The position numbers were made by a program, and so were the translations under genes. The notes under the pieces are model-generated. The model made no database searches, was not told the DNA's origin, and saw only the letters and a program-made list of their open reading frames with translations. From Cohnella zeiphila (GTDB lineage Bacteria > Bacillota > Bacilli > Paenibacillales > Paenibacillaceae), in NCBI RefSeq assembly GCF_014212055.1, contig NZ_JACJVO010000009.1:513487-577486 (forward strand): a stretch of 64,000 nt of DNA, given 5' to 3'. Below, piece by piece: positions 8,229 to 15,779 of this stretch (positions are counted from its first letter, which is position 1; each line of letters starts with the position of its first letter).

Positions 8229-9092
8229 ATGTCCGACGGAGAGAACAAAATTTTGATCGTCGACGGAATGGCGCTGCTGTTCCGGGGCTATTTCGCGCAA
8301 GCGTACCCGCGGCGGCTCGCGGACGGGACGGCGACGAACGCGATCTTCGGCTTTCTGCAATATTTGTTCGACGCCGTGAATACGTTCGGGCCGACGCATG
8401 TCGTCTGCTGCTGGGACATGGGGAGCAAGACGTTCCGATCGGAGCTGTACGACGGCTACAAGGCGAACCGTCCCGAAGCGCCGCTCGATCTCGTGCCGCA
8501 GTTCGATCTGGTCAAGGAACTCGTCGCCGCGCTCGGCATTCCGAACGTCGGCATTCCCGGCTTCGAAGCGGACGACTGCATCGGCACGCTGTCCCGCAGG
8601 CTGAGCGAGGAGGGACACGTGTACGTTTTGTCCGGCGACCACGACCTGCTGCAGCTCGTGTCCGAGACGATCCACGTCGTCATCATGAAGAAGGGCCGGG
8701 CGAATTATCACGTCTACGACCTGGAATTTCTGAAGACGGAGAAAGGGCTGCATCCCTACCAGGTCGTGGAGCTGAAGGGGCTGACGGGCGATACGAGCGA
8801 CAACTACCCCGGCGTCAAGGGCATCGGCGAGAAGACGGCGGTCAAGCTGCTGGCGGAATACGGCAGCGTGGACGGCATTCTCCGCAACCTGACGGCGCTA
8901 AGCGGCAGCTTGCGGCAGAAGATCGAGAGCGATCTGGACATGCTGCACCTGTCCCGGACGCTGGCGCAGATCCGGCTCGACGTGCCGATCGAATGCACGC
9001 TGACCGAATGCGTCTGGCGGGCTTCGGGCGAAGAAGCGCAGCCGGTATTCGAGAAGTTTCGTCTGAGCGCCCTGCTTAAGATGATCGGGTAG
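8229..9092 (+). CDS. 5'-3' exonuclease (YpcP/ExoR-like, Pol I 5'-nuclease homologue)
   Basis: 287 residues. The acidic metal-binding motifs of the FEN/Pol I 5'-nuclease domain are present: LIVDGMALLFRGYFA, CCWDMGSKTFRSELY, GFEADDCIGTLSRRL, YVLSGDHDLLQLV, and the helix-hairpin-helix LTGDTSDNYPGVKGIGEKTA. It is a stand-alone nuclease like B. subtilis YpcP, which processes RNA primers and flaps in replication and repair. ATG with GGGAGAGG upstream. Transcribed after the aminotransferase gene (52-base gap) and closed by a bidirectional terminator. Confidence 0.92.
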   Translation: MSDGENKILIVDGMALLFRGYFAQAYPRRLADGTATNAIFGFLQYLFDAVNTFGPTHVVCCWDMGSKTFRSELYDGYKANRPEAPLDLVPQFDLVKELVAALGIPNVGIPGFEADDCIGTLSRRLSEEGHVYVLSGDHDLLQLVSETIHVVIMKKGRANYHVYDLEFLKTEKGLHPYQVVELKGLTGDTSDNYPGVKGIGEKTAVKLLAEYGSVDGILRNLTALSGSLRQKIESDLDMLHLSRTLAQIRLDVPIECTLTECVWRASGEEAQPVFEKFRLSALLKMIG

Positions 9093-9161
9093 GGCGGGAA
9101 GGGGCTTGCCGCTCGCGGAGATGGACGCGAGCTGTCCGCCGACTTGACCCGCAACAAGGAA

Positions 9162-9199
9162 AACCGCCAGGTTCGGCCGCCTGGCGGTTCTTCTTATTT
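9162..9199. terminator. Bidirectional terminator between convergent genes
   Basis: A 10-bp stem (AACCGCCAGG at 9162-9171 with CCTGGCGGTT at 9180-9189) has T-rich sequence on the plus side and A-rich sequence on the other, so it can serve the exonuclease gene and the small minus-strand gene that ends at 9194. Confidence 0.85.
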
Positions 9200-9466
9200 C
9201 ATCTCGTCGTCGGTTTCGTCGTGAAGATCGTGGTCGCCCGGATAATCGCGGGGAAGCCCGGCATGCAGCTCCCGGTTCTCGTACGTATAGGTGTTCGGCG
9301 GGCGCTGCTCCGGTCTCCAGGGCGTGCTCTTGCCGAGCTTGGCGGGCTCGATGCTAGAGCCGTACGGTCCGTCGGGAAATTCCTCGGCGGTCAAGTCGTT
9401 GCGCCGGGACTCGACGGTCGAGACGTCGGGCGTCGGGTCCCGCTGATCGTAACGTCGCCAGGACAT
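9194..9466 (-). CDS. Small acidic hypothetical protein (possibly DUF3905)
   Basis: 90 residues from ATG 9466, which has AAGGAGGA directly upstream on the minus strand. The protein is hydrophilic and polar (SWRRYDQRDPTPDVSTVESR near the N-terminus, an Asp/Glu/His-rich C-terminus), with no membrane segment and no catalytic motif. It resembles the DUF3905 family of short Bacillales proteins as I remember it; that assignment is tentative. Transcribed alone, about 70 bases downstream of the SRPBCC gene on the same strand. Function unknown. Confidence 0.7.
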   Translation of the reverse strand: MSWRRYDQRDPTPDVSTVESRRNDLTAEEFPDGPYGSSIEPAKLGKSTPWRPEQRPPNTYTYENRELHAGLPRDYPGDHDLHDETDDEMK

Positions 9467-9537
9467 GGAAGTTCCTCCTTCCGTCGGATTTCCTTCTAGA
9501 TTGCCCCGGCTTCTTTTTTTCAATCCGTCCGCCCGTC

Positions 9538-9966
9538 CTAGACCAAGCCCGCTCTCAGCCGCGTAACGCCGAATTCCAGATAAGCTTTCAGGCACGTCAG
9601 CGCGTACACCCAGCCTTCTTTGTTCCCCAGCAGGCTGCCGATCAGATTGGCGTCGTTCTCGTCGAAGCCTTCTTCGGTCACCTCGACGATCGTGACGCCG
9701 GGTTCCGGCTCTTCCAGCCGGATCGTAACGACGTGATCATCTCCGTACGACCATTTGAAGACGATCCTGCGGTCCTTCTCGATCGTCAGAATGTCGATAT
9801 CGCCTTGGGCATCGTATTCTTCGTACCGCAGGGTAATCGTCTTGCCTTCCTCCCATCTCGCCGAGCTGGAGGAGAACCAGAAGTTTCCGATCCGGGCCGG
9901 ATCGACGAACGCTTCGAACGCTTCGCTCGCGGGCTTGTAAATTTGGATTCTCGTGACGTTGTTCAT
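9538..9966 (-). CDS. SRPBCC (AHSA1-like) domain protein
   Basis: 142 residues forming one START/Bet v1-like domain: IQIYKPASEAFEAFVDPARIGNFW at the start, ITLRYEEYDAQGDIDILTIE in the middle and the long C-terminal helix KEGWVYALTCLKAYLEFG. These domains bind hydrophobic ligands, and the family often pairs with ArsR-type regulators. It follows the second SRPBCC gene by 25 bases in a three-gene minus-strand operon. Ligand unknown. Confidence 0.87.
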   Translation of the reverse strand: MNNVTRIQIYKPASEAFEAFVDPARIGNFWFSSSSARWEEGKTITLRYEEYDAQGDIDILTIEKDRRIVFKWSYGDDHVVTIRLEEPEPGVTIVEVTEEGFDENDANLIGSLLGNKEGWVYALTCLKAYLEFGVTRLRAGLV

Positions 9967-9991
9967 GGCGCTTCTCCTTCTCCTTTTTCTT

Positions 9992-10510
9992 CTACCGGAT
10001 GTCCTTCAGCAGCTCTTGATACCCGTCGTACAGCTCCTGCCATCCGAAATTCATCGCGTTATGGCCTGCCATCGAAGGCATGCGCTTGCCGGCCAGCGTG
10101 CCGGTCAAGCCGTCCAGGCAAAGATGCCATCCCGCTGCGTAAGAGGGAGCTTGTTCCCGATCCGCGAAGCGGTGCCGGAGTGTCAGCAAAGTCCGGGGCC
10201 CCTCTTCCTCGAGTTCCCATCGAAGGATGTCGGGCCCCCATTCGTAAACGAGCAGGCGCGGGGCTTCGACTTCCAGTATGGAGCCTTCCGTCGTTTCCAG
10301 CTCGGGCATGTCGATCTGGGCGAGCCGGACCGCGCCGGCCGTCGTCATGTCCCGATTCGGCGCGAACGGTCCCCAGGCGGGGATTCGCTCCGCGTCCGTC
10401 AGCGCTGCCCACACCTCCTCGCGGGGATGCTCCAGAACTCTCTCCAGCACCAGCTCCCACTTGTCGTCTTGCTTGACAAGGTGGGGATTTTCCAATTTGC
10501 GCGAATTCAT
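9992..10510 (-). CDS. SRPBCC (AHSA1-like) domain protein
   Basis: 172 residues from ATG 10510 (GGGAGG upstream). The AHSA1 fold is marked by LERVLEHPREEVWAALTD, IPAWGPFAP, YEWGPDILRWELEEEGPRT and the C-terminal GWHLCLDGLTGTLAG. Its start overlaps the ArsR gene stop by 4 bases, so translation is coupled. ArsR-SRPBCC pairs are frequent in Bacilli and Actinobacteria; the regulator probably controls these ligand-binding proteins, whose ligand is not known. Confidence 0.87.
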   Translation of the reverse strand: MNSRKLENPHLVKQDDKWELVLERVLEHPREEVWAALTDAERIPAWGPFAPNRDMTTAGAVRLAQIDMPELETTEGSILEVEAPRLLVYEWGPDILRWELEEEGPRTLLTLRHRFADREQAPSYAAGWHLCLDGLTGTLAGKRMPSMAGHNAMNFGWQELYDGYQELLKDIR

Positions 10511-10836
10511 TTGCCGTTTTCCTCCCGTGATTTTTTTCGTTGATCGAGATGCGCGGCCAGGGCGTCGATATGCCGGTTCCACTTCGCCCGGTAGGCGCTG
10601 AGCCACTCGTCGACGTCCTCGAGCGGCCCGGCGTCGAGCGAGTAGATCCGGCGCTGGGCTTCGATCTGAACCCGCACCAGACCGCTTTCGCGAAGCGTCC
10701 GGAGATGCTTTGAGACCAATGGCTGCGACAAGCCGAGATCTTGGACCAGATCGCCCACGCTTGAATCGGAGATCAGAAGCCGATCCAGGATGCGCCGGCG
10801 GGACGGTTCCGCGATGACGGCATAGGTGTCAAGCAT
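10507..10836 (-). CDS. ArsR-family winged-helix repressor
   Basis: 109 residues. Winged helix at about 8-75: IAEPSRRRILDRLLISDSSVGDLVQDLGLSQPLVSKHLRTLRESGLV, then RRIYSLDAGPL. There is no cysteine-rich metal site, so it is the metal-independent type that typically sits upstream of SRPBCC genes. First gene of the operon; RBS GAAAGGAG. A promoter overlapped by an inverted repeat lies directly upstream, consistent with autoregulation. Confidence 0.92.
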   Translation of the reverse strand: MLDTYAVIAEPSRRRILDRLLISDSSVGDLVQDLGLSQPLVSKHLRTLRESGLVRVQIEAQRRIYSLDAGPLEDVDEWLSAYRAKWNRHIDALAAHLDQRKKSREENGK

Positions 10837-10863
10837 GTATCCTCAAGCTCCTTTCATGCTTGT

Positions 10864-10895
10864 ATTATAAACTATTGGTTATATAACTACAATAG
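10864..10895 (-). promoter_or_regulatory. Promoter and likely operator of the ArsR operon
   Basis: On the minus strand, TTGTAG (10887-10892) and TATAAT (10864-10869) are 17 bases apart. The inverted repeat CTATTG (10872-10877) and CAATAG (10890-10895), separated by 12 bases, lies inside the spacer and -35, a natural place for ArsR autorepression (inference). Confidence 0.7.
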
Positions 10896-10904
10896 CATAT
10901 ATAA

Positions 10905-11081
10905 ATGCACACAACTTGCCAGTTGCCGACCTTCGAGGGAATTCTTGTCGGCCCGTCCTCCGGCGCTTCGGTCTGGACGGCTCTGAAGGAAGCGCGGCGG
11001 CTGGGCGCGGGCAAGCGGGTGCTGTGCATCGCGCCCGACAACGGAGAGAGGTATTTGAGTTCGGACTTGTTCGGCGAGTAG
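10905..11081 (+). pseudogene. Remnant of a cysteine synthase (CysK) C-terminus
   Basis: From about 10935 to the TAG at 11079-11081 the frame reads [20 protein letters not shown], then [20 protein letters not shown], which matches the C-terminal end of O-acetylserine sulfhydrylase (the usual EGILVGISSG and GERYLST motifs). The N-terminal 80% or so, including the PLP lysine domain, is absent. An ATG at 10905 opens the frame but has no ribosome binding site, and the AT-rich ArsR promoter region abuts it. It is therefore a relic of a deleted cysK that once preceded the gamma-glutamyltransferase-like gene. Confidence 0.82.
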
Positions 11082-11122
11082 AATAAACGGAGCGGGTATC
11101 GTTCCGCAAAACGGAAGGGGGT

Positions 11123-12754
11123 ATGCAACAGTTGGTTTTCGAACCTCCGTTCGATCCGCTTTATCATCCGTATCCCTCTTATCGCGCACCGGTTTACGCC
11201 CGCCGCGGCATGGTCGCGACATCGCAGCCGTTGGCCGCCCAGGCCGGGCTCGACGCGCTGAAGCGCGGCGGCAATGCCGTCGATGCGGCGATCGCGACGG
11301 CGGCGGCCCTGACCGTCGTCGAGCCGTGCTCCAACGGCATCGGAGGGGACGTCTTCGCCCTTGTCTGGACGGGCGGCAAGCTTCACGGATTGAATGCCAG
11401 CGGTCCGGCGCCGCGCTCGATAACCGTGGAGGCCGTCCGCGCCGCGGGCTTCAGCGAGATGCCGCCGTACGGTCCGCTGCCGGTCACCGTGCCGGGAGCG
11501 CCCGCCGCATGGGCCGAGCTGTCGCGCCGGTTCGGGCGGCTCTCGCTTGCGGAGACGCTGGAGCCGGCGATTCGCTATGCCGAAGAAGGCTATCCCGTCT
11601 CGCCGACGGTCGCGGACATTTGGGGCCGAACGTTCGAGCAGTACCGGCACACGCTGAAGGAACCGTGCTTCCGGAGCTGGTTCGACGTCTTCGCCCCGGC
11701 CGGCCGGCCGCCGGCCGCCGGCGAACTGTGGGCGTCGCCCGGTCACGCCCGCAGCCTGCGGGCGATCGGAAGCAGCGGCGCGGAGGCGTTCTACCTCGGC
11801 GAGCTGGCGGAGCGGATCGCGGCTTGCATGAGGGAAGCCGGAGGCTGCTTGAGCGAAGAGGACCTGGCGGCATTCCGGCCGGAATGGGTCGAGCCGATCG
11901 GCGTTTCGTACCGGGGCTACGAGGTATGGGAGATGCCTCCGAACGGGCAAGGACTCGTCGCTTTGCTGGCTCTCAACGCGCTGAAAGGCTTCGAAGGGCT
12001 GCACGCCGGCAGCGTGGACACGTACCATAAGCAGCTCGAGGCGATGAAGCTGGCATTCGCCGACGGCCAGCGCTATATTACCGATCCGGCTTGCATGACG
12101 GCGAACGTCCGCGATCTGCTCTCCGACCGCTACGCGGCGGAGCGGCGGGCGCTGATCGGACGGCGGGCGAGCCTCCCCGACGCGGGCAAGCCGCAGGGAG
12201 GCGGAACCGTCTATCTGGCGGCGGCCGACGGGGAAGGCGGCATGGTGTCGTTCATTCAGAGCAATTACATGAAGTTCGGCTCGGGACTGGTCGTTCCCGG
12301 CACCGGCATCGCGCTGCAGAACCGGGGCTGCGATTTCTCGCTGGAAGACGGTTCGGTCAACCGGCTGGAGCCGGGCAAGCGGACGTATCATACGATCATT
12401 CCGGGCTTTCTGACCCGCGAAGGAGAAGCGGTCGGGTGCTTCGGCGTCATGGGAGCGTATATGCAGCCGCAAGGCCATGTGCAAGCGGTCATGAACATGA
12501 TCGACTTCGGTCTGCATCCCCAAGCGGCGCTTGACGCCCCGCGCTGGCAGTGGACAGGCGGCCGCACCGTCCTCGTCGAGCCCGGATTTCCGCCCGCCGC
12601 GGCGCAGTCGCTCGCGCGCCTCGGCCACGACATTCGCTTCGCGCCGGACTCGGGCGGGTTCGGCCGCGGGCAGATCATTCGGCGCGATCCGGCGACCGGC
12701 GTCCTGTGCGGCGGCACCGAATGGCGCACCGACGGCGCGATCGCCGTCTGGTGA
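11123..12754 (+). CDS. Gamma-glutamyltransferase-family Ntn-hydrolase (YwrD-like)
   Basis: 543 residues. Family signatures: GMVATSQPLAAQAGLDALKR, GGNAVDAAIATAAALTVVEP, NGIGGDVFALVW, and the autoprocessing Thr in GGGTVYLAAADGEGGMVSFI, followed by the small-subunit GALQ-type region IDFGLHPQAALDAPRWQW. No signal peptide is visible, so it resembles the cytoplasmic YwrD group rather than secreted Ggt. Such enzymes hydrolyse or transfer gamma-glutamyl groups, for example from glutathione-like thiols or gamma-glutamyl amides. A relic of cysteine synthase immediately upstream hints at a former sulfur-metabolism context. Confidence 0.87.
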   Translation: MQQLVFEPPFDPLYHPYPSYRAPVYARRGMVATSQPLAAQAGLDALKRGGNAVDAAIATAAALTVVEPCSNGIGGDVFALVWTGGKLHGLNASGPAPRSITVEAVRAAGFSEMPPYGPLPVTVPGAPAAWAELSRRFGRLSLAETLEPAIRYAEEGYPVSPTVADIWGRTFEQYRHTLKEPCFRSWFDVFAPAGRPPAAGELWASPGHARSLRAIGSSGAEAFYLGELAERIAACMREAGGCLSEEDLAAFRPEWVEPIGVSYRGYEVWEMPPNGQGLVALLALNALKGFEGLHAGSVDTYHKQLEAMKLAFADGQRYITDPACMTANVRDLLSDRYAAERRALIGRRASLPDAGKPQGGGTVYLAAADGEGGMVSFIQSNYMKFGSGLVVPGTGIALQNRGCDFSLEDGSVNRLEPGKRTYHTIIPGFLTREGEAVGCFGVMGAYMQPQGHVQAVMNMIDFGLHPQAALDAPRWQWTGGRTVLVEPGFPPAAAQSLARLGHDIRFAPDSGGFGRGQIIRRDPATGVLCGGTEWRTDGAIAVW

Positions 12755-12786
12755 GGATAGGACGTCACCGCAGGGGCAGGACAAGG

Positions 12787-12819
12787 ACGCAGGGCCTGCA
12801 ACCGCCCTGCGTTTTTTTC
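12787..12819 (+). terminator. Terminator of the gamma-glutamyltransferase-like gene
   Basis: Perfect 9-bp stem ACGCAGGGC (12787-12795) with GCCCTGCGT (12804-12812), followed by seven T. Confidence 0.92.
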
Positions 12820-12821
12820 TA

Positions 12822-12953
12822 CGACAGCATAATTAACGTACATGATTCATGTCCATGGTTTTGTCTATGCCCCATAACGGCACGGTGTGCCGCTAAGTCC
12901 CTTGGGAGAGGGCTCGCATGTCCCACAAGCTTTGTTTGTTAATTATGCCGTCG
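12822..12953. other. Stem-closed 132-base element: candidate structured RNA or MITE-like repeat
   Basis: The ends form a 16-bp inverted repeat with one mismatch (12822-12837 with 12938-12953), the core being GCATAATTAAC and GTTAATTATGC. Inside are smaller hairpins, for instance CGGCAC/GTGCCG at 12878-12892 and ACATG/CATGT at 12840-12852, and no open frame. Immediately after the right arm come CGG and seven T, so a plus-strand transcript would end as an intrinsic terminator. It could be a small RNA, an attenuator for the dehydrogenase gene, or a terminal-inverted-repeat mobile element. I see no flanking target duplication and do not recognise an RNA family. Confidence 0.45.
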
Positions 12954-13086
12954 CGGTTTTTTTCAGGATCAGGAGCGGAACGGGCAGGAGATGGGCGGCG
13001 TACGCGAAATAGGATGTAGAGAGTCAAGACAGAATGGGACCGGCCGTTTCGACAAAGCGGAACGCTGCGATTCAAGGAGGAACCGA

Positions 13087-14043
13087 ATGAAGCTGCGCTG
13101 CGCGGTATTGGACGATTATCAGAACGTTGCCTTGTCGCTTGCCGATTGGTCCGTGCTCGGTGACCGGGTGGAACCGGTCGTGTTCCGGCAACATATCGAG
13201 AGCGAACAGGAGTTGGCGGAGAGATTGCAGGATTTCCCGATCGTGGTCATCATGCGGGAGCGCACGCCGTTCCCGGCGTCGCTGTTCGCCCGGCTGCCCC
13301 GGCTCAAGCTGCTCGTGACGACCGGCATGCGGAACGCTTCCGTCGATTTGGCGGCGGCAGCCGCGCATGGAGTGGCCGTATGCGGCACGGGGGGCGCCGG
13401 GGCGGGCACGGCCGAACTGACCTGGGCGCTCATCCTCGGGCTTGCCCGGTCACTGGTGAAGGAGAACCAAGCGCTGCGGATGAACGGCAGATGGCAGGGT
13501 ACCGTCGGCGCCGATCTTAGCGGCAAGCGTCTGGGGATAATCGGCTTGGGAAAGATCGGCAGCCAGGTGGCGCAGGTCGGACGGGCGTTCGGCATGGAGG
13601 TGTCGGCCTGGAGCCAGAACTTGACCCTGGAGAAAGCGGAGCAGGCGGGCGTCCGCTATGCGGCCAAAGAGGATTTGCTGGCGGAGAGCGATTACGTAAC
13701 CGTCCATCTGGTGCTAAGCGATCGCACGAGGGGTCTGATCGGCGGGCGGGAATTGGCGCTCCTCAAGCCGACCGCGTACTTGATCAACACCTCGCGCGCG
13801 CCGATCGTCGATCAGGCGGCATTGATCGATGCGCTGCGGCACCGGCGGATCGCGGGGGCGGGACTCGACGTCTTCGAGGCGGAGCCTCTGCCCGACGATC
13901 ATCCGTACCGCTTCTTGCCCAACGTGCTGGCGACTCCGCATATCGGCTACGTGACGGAAGCCGGGTACCGGGTGTTTTTCGAGCATGTCGTGGAGAACAT
14001 AGGCGCCTATTTGGCGGGCTCGCCGATCAGGACTTTAAGCTGA
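13087..14043 (+). CDS. D-isomer-specific 2-hydroxyacid dehydrogenase
   Basis: 318 residues from ATG 13087 (AAGGAGGAACCGA upstream). Rossmann NAD motif LGIIGLGKIGSQVAQVGRAFG at about 157-177; catalytic residues in LINTSRAPIVDQAAL (Arg) and LDVFEAEPLPDDHP (Glu), with the active His in ATPHIGYVTE. This is the SerA/glyoxylate-reductase-like group. The substrate is open: hydroxypyruvate, glyoxylate or a branched 2-oxoacid are possible. No ACT regulatory domain, so it is not a typical SerA, even though serC occurs elsewhere in the window. Confidence 0.88.
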   Translation: MKLRCAVLDDYQNVALSLADWSVLGDRVEPVVFRQHIESEQELAERLQDFPIVVIMRERTPFPASLFARLPRLKLLVTTGMRNASVDLAAAAAHGVAVCGTGGAGAGTAELTWALILGLARSLVKENQALRMNGRWQGTVGADLSGKRLGIIGLGKIGSQVAQVGRAFGMEVSAWSQNLTLEKAEQAGVRYAAKEDLLAESDYVTVHLVLSDRTRGLIGGRELALLKPTAYLINTSRAPIVDQAALIDALRHRRIAGAGLDVFEAEPLPDDHPYRFLPNVLATPHIGYVTEAGYRVFFEHVVENIGAYLAGSPIRTLS

Positions 14044-14054
14044 TCGGCGAGCCC
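14016..14054. other. Perfect 15-bp hairpin at the dehydrogenase stop codon, without a U-run
   Basis: GGGCTCGCCGATCAG (14016-14030) pairs perfectly with 14040-14054 around a 9-base loop that leads into the stop codon. No T-run follows on either strand. It lies between convergent genes and may act as an mRNA-end stabiliser or an atypical terminator. Confidence 0.6.
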
Positions 14055-14079
14055 GATGGGAGGTTGCCGCTTTCGCGAA

Positions 14080-14376
14080 TCAATCCGTAAAATGAACCTC
14101 GCCGAGCACAAAAGTCAAAAACTGGGCCAACTCTCCGGCTTCTTCTTCCGTGAGGCGGAATACCGATTCCAGCACGCCTTCTTCTTCGAGGTCGTCGGCC
14201 CCGAGCACGGCGCTCAGGCGCGACTGCATGTCGACGACGAGCTTCTTGCCGTAGAAGCGGTTGGTCGTCATCACCGCCAGGTCAAAGCGTTTGAGTCCCG
14301 GCGTGATGAACGTCACGAAGCGGGTCGAGGTCGGCTCCGTGCTGTCGGACAGGAAGTCGTAATCTTTGAGCTGCAT
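14080..14376 (-). CDS. Small cytosolic protein, DUF3055-like
   Basis: 98 residues, acidic, without membrane segments. The pattern TRFVTFITPGLKRFDLAVM, TNRFYGKKLVVDMQSRLSAVLG, DDLEEEGVLESVF recalls DUF3055 proteins of Bacillales, quoted from memory. It starts 20 bases after the nitric oxide synthase gene on the same strand (AGGAGGAGATTCGCC upstream of the ATG), so the two are probably co-transcribed. Function unknown. Confidence 0.72.
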   Translation of the reverse strand: MQLKDYDFLSDSTEPTSTRFVTFITPGLKRFDLAVMTTNRFYGKKLVVDMQSRLSAVLGADDLEEEGVLESVFRLTEEEAGELAQFLTFVLGEVHFTD

Positions 14377-14395
14377 GGCGAATCTCCTCCTGGCT

Positions 14396-15517
14396 TTAGG
14401 AATAAGGGCGATCCTGGTAAACGAATCCGGGCATGACGGTCGCGTCGTCGTAGGAAGTGTGGAAAATGTCGGTCGTCGCGGGAGACAGCGGCGGGATTAG
14501 CCAAGACCAGCGTCCGGTCGCATTCCGTCCTTCCTTCTCTTCATTGCGGACGAACGATTTGAACTGCTGCGCCGCCGTGTGGTGGTCGACGATCGTGACG
14601 CCGGCCGCGCGGAAGGAATGGAGCACGGCGACGTTAAGCTCGACCAGCGCCCGGTCCTTCCAGAGGGTGGAAGCACGGCTGCGATCGAGGCCCATCCGAT
14701 CGGCGATCATGGGGAGCAGGTTGTAGCGCCGATCGTCCGACAGGTTGCGCGCGCCGATCTCCGTGCCCATGTACCAGCCGTTGAAAGGCGCGGCCGGATA
14801 GCGGACGCCGCCGATCTCCAGCGCCATGTCGGAGATGACGGGCACGGCGTACCATTTGGCGGGGAAGCTTCCGAACAGATCGAGCTCGGGATGGCGCAGC
14901 GGAACTTCCAGGACGGCGGAAGCGGGAAGCGGAAACCATCGGGGCGCGCCGCCCGCGGTTTGGATGACGAGGGGGAGCAGGTCGAAAGGCGTTCCTGCGC
15001 CGCGCCAGCCCAGATCCAGGCAGACGCGGGTAAAGGCGACCGAGGCCGGGTCGCCGACGATGCCTTCGGCCGTCTCGTACCCGGCATACCGCAAAAGCTG
15101 GTGATTCCAGATGCGGACGGGCTCTTCTCCGGAAGGGGAGGCCGGCCCGAACACCGTAATCGCCGGTCGAATCTCCCCGCCGTTCGTCGCATAGGCCAAA
15201 TGGCGGAGCAGCGCCTCGTATACCTGCTCTTCCGTCACGCATTCGCGCGCGTCGAACACGGTCATCCGGTTCCAAAACAGCCTTCCGATGCAGCGGTTGG
15301 CGTTCCGCCAGGCCATCCGGGCGCCGTGCTCCAGCTCCTCGTAGGCAAGATCCAAACGGCCGTCTGACCGAATCCGTTCGAGCGCCTGGGCGATCCGGAG
15401 CTCCGAGCCCCCCGGATCCGTGCCCAATTCCCGGTGGCAGGTTCGCAGGAACTTCTCCGCCTCGCTAAGCAGATATTCGTTCGTCTCCCGGGCGCAAAAG
15501 TTCGTCTCCATTTCCAT
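14396..15517 (-). CDS. nos: Bacterial nitric oxide synthase oxygenase
   Basis: 373 residues, oxygenase domain only, as in Bacilli. Heme-ligand cysteine Cys76 in AWRNANRCIGRLFW; substrate-binding Glu253 in FNGWYMGTEIGARNL; pterin-region sequence HHTAAQQF and the C-terminal RWSWLIPPLSPATTDIFH are intact. It oxidises L-arginine to citrulline and NO, taking electrons from a generic flavoprotein because no reductase domain is attached. ATG 15517 with GAGAGGAAG; a second ATG two codons later is equally possible. A DUF3055-like gene follows it. NO in Bacilli is linked to oxidative-stress and antibiotic protection (known for the family). Confidence 0.95.
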   Translation of the reverse strand: MEMETNFCARETNEYLLSEAEKFLRTCHRELGTDPGGSELRIAQALERIRSDGRLDLAYEELEHGARMAWRNANRCIGRLFWNRMTVFDARECVTEEQVYEALLRHLAYATNGGEIRPAITVFGPASPSGEEPVRIWNHQLLRYAGYETAEGIVGDPASVAFTRVCLDLGWRGAGTPFDLLPLVIQTAGGAPRWFPLPASAVLEVPLRHPELDLFGSFPAKWYAVPVISDMALEIGGVRYPAAPFNGWYMGTEIGARNLSDDRRYNLLPMIADRMGLDRSRASTLWKDRALVELNVAVLHSFRAAGVTIVDHHTAAQQFKSFVRNEEKEGRNATGRWSWLIPPLSPATTDIFHTSYDDATVMPGFVYQDRPYS

Positions 15518-15614
15518 TTCTTCCTCTCAGACAGGCTCAGCCGCCGGTCATGCTGTCGTTGCTTTAACAGTACCACAGGACGAAGAAGCGGCGCAAAAGA
15601 CGATCTCGTGACGC

Positions 15615-15643
15615 TTGTCAAATTCCGGTTCGTCTGCTAAAAT
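15615..15643 (+). promoter_or_regulatory. Sigma-A-type promoter before a short terminated leader
   Basis: TTGTCA (15615-15620) and TAAAAT (15638-15643) are exactly 17 bases apart. Transcription would begin near 15650 and meet the terminator at 15672-15708 before the HRDC gene. Confidence 0.7.
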
Positions 15644-15671
15644 GGGATTACATGTTCGGGTTCGGATGAGG

Positions 15672-15708
15672 AAGCACCTCTTCGTTTTGTGCGGAGAGGT
15701 GCTTTTTT
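15672..15708 (+). terminator. Intrinsic terminator in the leader of the HRDC gene
   Basis: A 10-bp perfect stem (AAGCACCTCT at 15672-15681 with AGAGGTGCTT at 15695-15704) and a T-run. No plus-strand gene ends before it, so it is either an attenuator or the end of a ~60-nt small RNA started at the promoter 30 bases upstream. Confidence 0.85.
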
Positions 15709-15779
15709 GCGTTCGTCTCCGCCTGGCGACGTTCCCCAACGTCATATAGCGCCGCTGGCGCGCCGAGGAGGAGTCAAGG

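Noticed and set aside
10905..11081. Functional short protein gene
   Set aside because: No RBS, and it is clearly only the C-terminal fraction of cysteine synthase.
12822..12953. Canonical 6S RNA, SRP RNA or known riboswitch
   Set aside because: Length and motifs do not fit the ones I know: no SRP domain IV core and no purine-rich aptamer motif.
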